A stretch of 15,482 nt of DNA from JAAYAY01 sp964429355 (GTDB taxonomy: Bacteria; Planctomycetota; Planctomycetia; Pirellulales; Thermoguttaceae): positions 1 to 15,482 of the forward strand of contig CAYSCH010000231.1 of NCBI GenBank assembly GCA_964429355.1, in the 5' to 3' direction. This document shows positions 14,127 to 15,482 of this stretch, piece by piece (the first letter of the stretch is position 1; the number at the start of each line of letters is the position of its first letter). The notes under the pieces are model-generated. The model worked only from the letters and a program-made list of their open reading frames with translations, did not search any database and had not been told where the DNA came from. Position numbers and translations under genes: made by a program.

Positions 14127-14944
14127 TGGCAAATAAACTCTGGGTCGGAACTGACGGAAATTACGGAACCGCTGGCAATTGGTCACCATCTGGTGTTCCC
14201 ATCGCCGGGGATCACGTCCGCATTCCTGCCAGCAGCACACAGTCGATTACGAGCGGCTTGGATCAGTCGGCTGTGGCGATTGCCTCGTTTATCGTCGAGG
14301 AAGGATACGCCGGGGAACTCGGCACGTCGGCGGCCTATCTCCAGATCGACCCAGACCGGTTTGAGTTCAACGGAACCGGCCAGTCGTGGATTGACATCGG
14401 GTCCGCGGAGATCGACGTGCAGGTTATCGGCACAGCCACCGCTGCAACCGGCGAGCGGGGTCTGTACCTAAAAGGTTCGGCGATCGATGAGCTAACAGTC
14501 TTGGGTGGCAATGTCGGAGTAGCAGCCAAGTTTGGAGAGACAGCGACCGTGGCAACCTGTCGCGTGACAGGCTCGACAGCCGACGTCTGGATTGGTTCCG
14601 GGACGACACTTACGACGCTGTCGGTTACTGCCGGGATGGTCCGGCTCCGTGCTGCAGCAACGACTGTGGCTGTGTACGGCGGAACGGTCTATACCGAGGA
14701 AACCGGAGCGATTACCACCGTCAACTTGTCCGGCGGCACGATCTATCCGAACTCGAGCGGGACGATTACAACCGCAAATCTCCTTGGCGGAACCGCTGAT
14801 TTCACAAAGTCGGGACTCTCAAGGACTGTTTCGACTCTCAAACAAAATCCCGGCAGCACACTCACGTACGATCCAGCTGTATTGGCGATCACCACTAGGT
14901 CGGCTCCGGATTACCCGATCAGTCTTCGCGCGAGTGCCCCGTGA
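14126..14944 (+). CDS. Beta-solenoid tail protein, possible fibre or receptor-binding subunit
   Basis: The 272 residues start MANKLWVGTDGNYGTAGNWS and continue SPSGVPIAGDHVRIP, a lead-in common before right-handed beta-helices in surface proteins. From residue 120 to 230 there are about six coils of 18-20 residues, each with alternating Thr/Val strands and a Gly turn: IDELTVLGGNVGV, TVATCRVTGSTADVWIGSG, TTLSVTAGMVRLRAAA, TTVAVYGGTVYTEETG, AITTVNLSGGTIYPNSSG, TITTANLLGGTADFTKSG. This is the pattern of a trimeric or monomeric beta-solenoid such as a tail spike or fibre, but no glycan-cleaving residues can be picked out, so binding rather than hydrolysis is suggested. It is short for a spike, so it may be a tip adaptor. 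It overlaps the next gene by GTGA. Confidence 0.65.
   Translation: MANKLWVGTDGNYGTAGNWSPSGVPIAGDHVRIPASSTQSITSGLDQSAVAIASFIVEEGYAGELGTSAAYLQIDPDRFEFNGTGQSWIDIGSAEIDVQVIGTATAATGERGLYLKGSAIDELTVLGGNVGVAAKFGETATVATCRVTGSTADVWIGSGTTLTTLSVTAGMVRLRAAATTVAVYGGTVYTEETGAITTVNLSGGTIYPNSSGTITTANLLGGTADFTKSGLSRTVSTLKQNPGSTLTYDPAVLAITTRSAPDYPISLRASAP
14483..14815 (+). repeat. Coil repeat region of the beta-solenoid protein
   Basis: About six protein repeats of 18-20 residues. The best conserved are AITTVNLSGGT and TITTANLLGGT, 18 residues apart. Matching DNA (GATTACCACC and GATTACAACC) suggests coil duplication followed by divergence. Confidence 0.6.
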
Positions 14945-15482
14945 AACTTGGCCCGTTCAATGCCGGCGATCCGATCCCACGCGAGGCGGCCTACTACACC
15001 GCTTGCGGGGATGCTGCTCGCGCGCACATGGCCGGACGGACGAGGTTATCGGGACGGTCTCCGTTTGATACTATGCCGCCGGGTGTCGTGCTCGTTAAGA
15101 ACCACACTGCTGCCGCACTGGATCGCGGGGCGATTGTTGGCATCGGTGAAGCGGTAATCACTCCCGACCAGGATGAGGTGCTGTTTCGCGAGGCGGCCGT
15201 TTTCTACGCCGAGACTCCCACCGTACCGGCCTATCTCGAAAAGTGGGGAGTGCTCACCGAACCGCTAGCAAGTGGATCGGTCGGTCGGGCAGTCATCAGT
15301 GGCCTCTATGCGGTTGAGGTGGATTTCGCCTATTCCGACCAACCCTATGCTGACGTGAAGACGTCGACGACCGCGAACCTCCAGGGGTCTGAGGGTGGTT
15401 GCCGGGTGCTTTGGAAGGAAACCGGGACGGGAGTTCTCTGGGCTGTCGTGCAACTCGGGCGATACCATTACCCCATCCTCCG
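14941..15482 (+). CDS. Tail-region protein of unknown function, 3' end outside window
   Basis: An open frame starts at GTG 14941, overlapping the preceding TGA by four bases (GTGA), and stays open for 180 codons to the window edge. It reads MKLGPFNAGDPIPREAAYYT, then LVKNHTAAALDRGAIVGIGE, FAYSDQPYADVKTSTTANLQ and a tryptophan pair, LWKETGTGVLWAVVQLGRYH. The 'VKN.....LDRGAIVGIGE' strand and closing 'W...QLG' resemble uncharacterised beta-rich proteins encoded downstream of phage tape measure genes. The final strands would suit an oligomerising fibre or baseplate domain. The start rests on the GTGA coupling and continuous coding character; another start further in (ATG 15028) is possible but would lose the overlap. 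Function is unknown. Confidence 0.7.
   Translation, partial: MKLGPFNAGDPIPREAAYYTACGDAARAHMAGRTRLSGRSPFDTMPPGVVLVKNHTAAALDRGAIVGIGEAVITPDQDEVLFREAAVFYAETPTVPAYLEKWGVLTEPLASGSVGRAVISGLYAVEVDFAYSDQPYADVKTSTTANLQGSEGGCRVLWKETGTGVLWAVVQLGRYHYPIL

Noticed and set aside
1..15482. CRISPR arrays, tRNA genes, insertion sequences, diversity-generating retroelement
   Set aside because: No regular direct repeats, cloverleaf, transposase or reverse transcriptase was seen on either strand, and nearly all sequence is accounted for by plus-strand genes.

Overview
The window is GC-rich, almost wholly coding, and every supported gene is on the + strand. It is the structural region of a tailed phage or prophage of the siphovirus kind: portal, prohead protease/capsid, decoration, head-tail joining, tail tube, tape measure and tail tip, in canonical order. 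It is preceded by two genes for glycan-modifying enzymes. The host is inferred, weakly, to be a planctomycete or similar PVC bacterium. The grounds are the protease-capsid fusion, the style of several unassigned tail proteins and the sparse Shine-Dalgarno sites. No host gene, terminase, integrase, repressor or lysis gene is visible, so host, lysogeny and completeness cannot be judged.

Bases 1-3646: a 5'-cut GT32-like sugar transferase gene overlaps by 14 bases a 979-codon gene with four apparent catalytic domains: GT2 glycosyltransferase, class I methyltransferase, a second GT-A-like domain with a DAD motif, and a GT32-like domain with a DMD motif. Bases 3647-3804 hold a short perfect palindrome and a strong rho-independent terminator (13-bp stem, then TTTT) that separates the glycan genes from the head genes. 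This layout resembles a phage moron.

Bases 3805-10654, head and connector: a 65-residue protein in the position usual for gpW, a lambda-type portal, a prohead protease/scaffold/major capsid fusion, a GC-rich hairpin, a DUF2190 capsid-cement protein, three small joining or terminator proteins, the tail tube protein, and two overlapping tail-chaperone genes. The second chaperone frame continues upstream of its only start codon with family-like sequence, which suggests a -1 frameshift like lambda G/GT.

Bases 10651-15482, tail: an 892-residue TP901-type tape measure protein, a 266-residue tail-tip candidate, a beta-solenoid protein, and a 3'-cut gene starting at GTG 14941. Stop/start overlaps of 1-4 bases link most of these genes, so they are probably translated as one late operon.

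Most unusual are the four-domain glycan enzyme beside the head operon, the terminator ending only four bases before the first head start codon, the probable chaperone frameshift, and a sharp composition change inside the tape measure gene.
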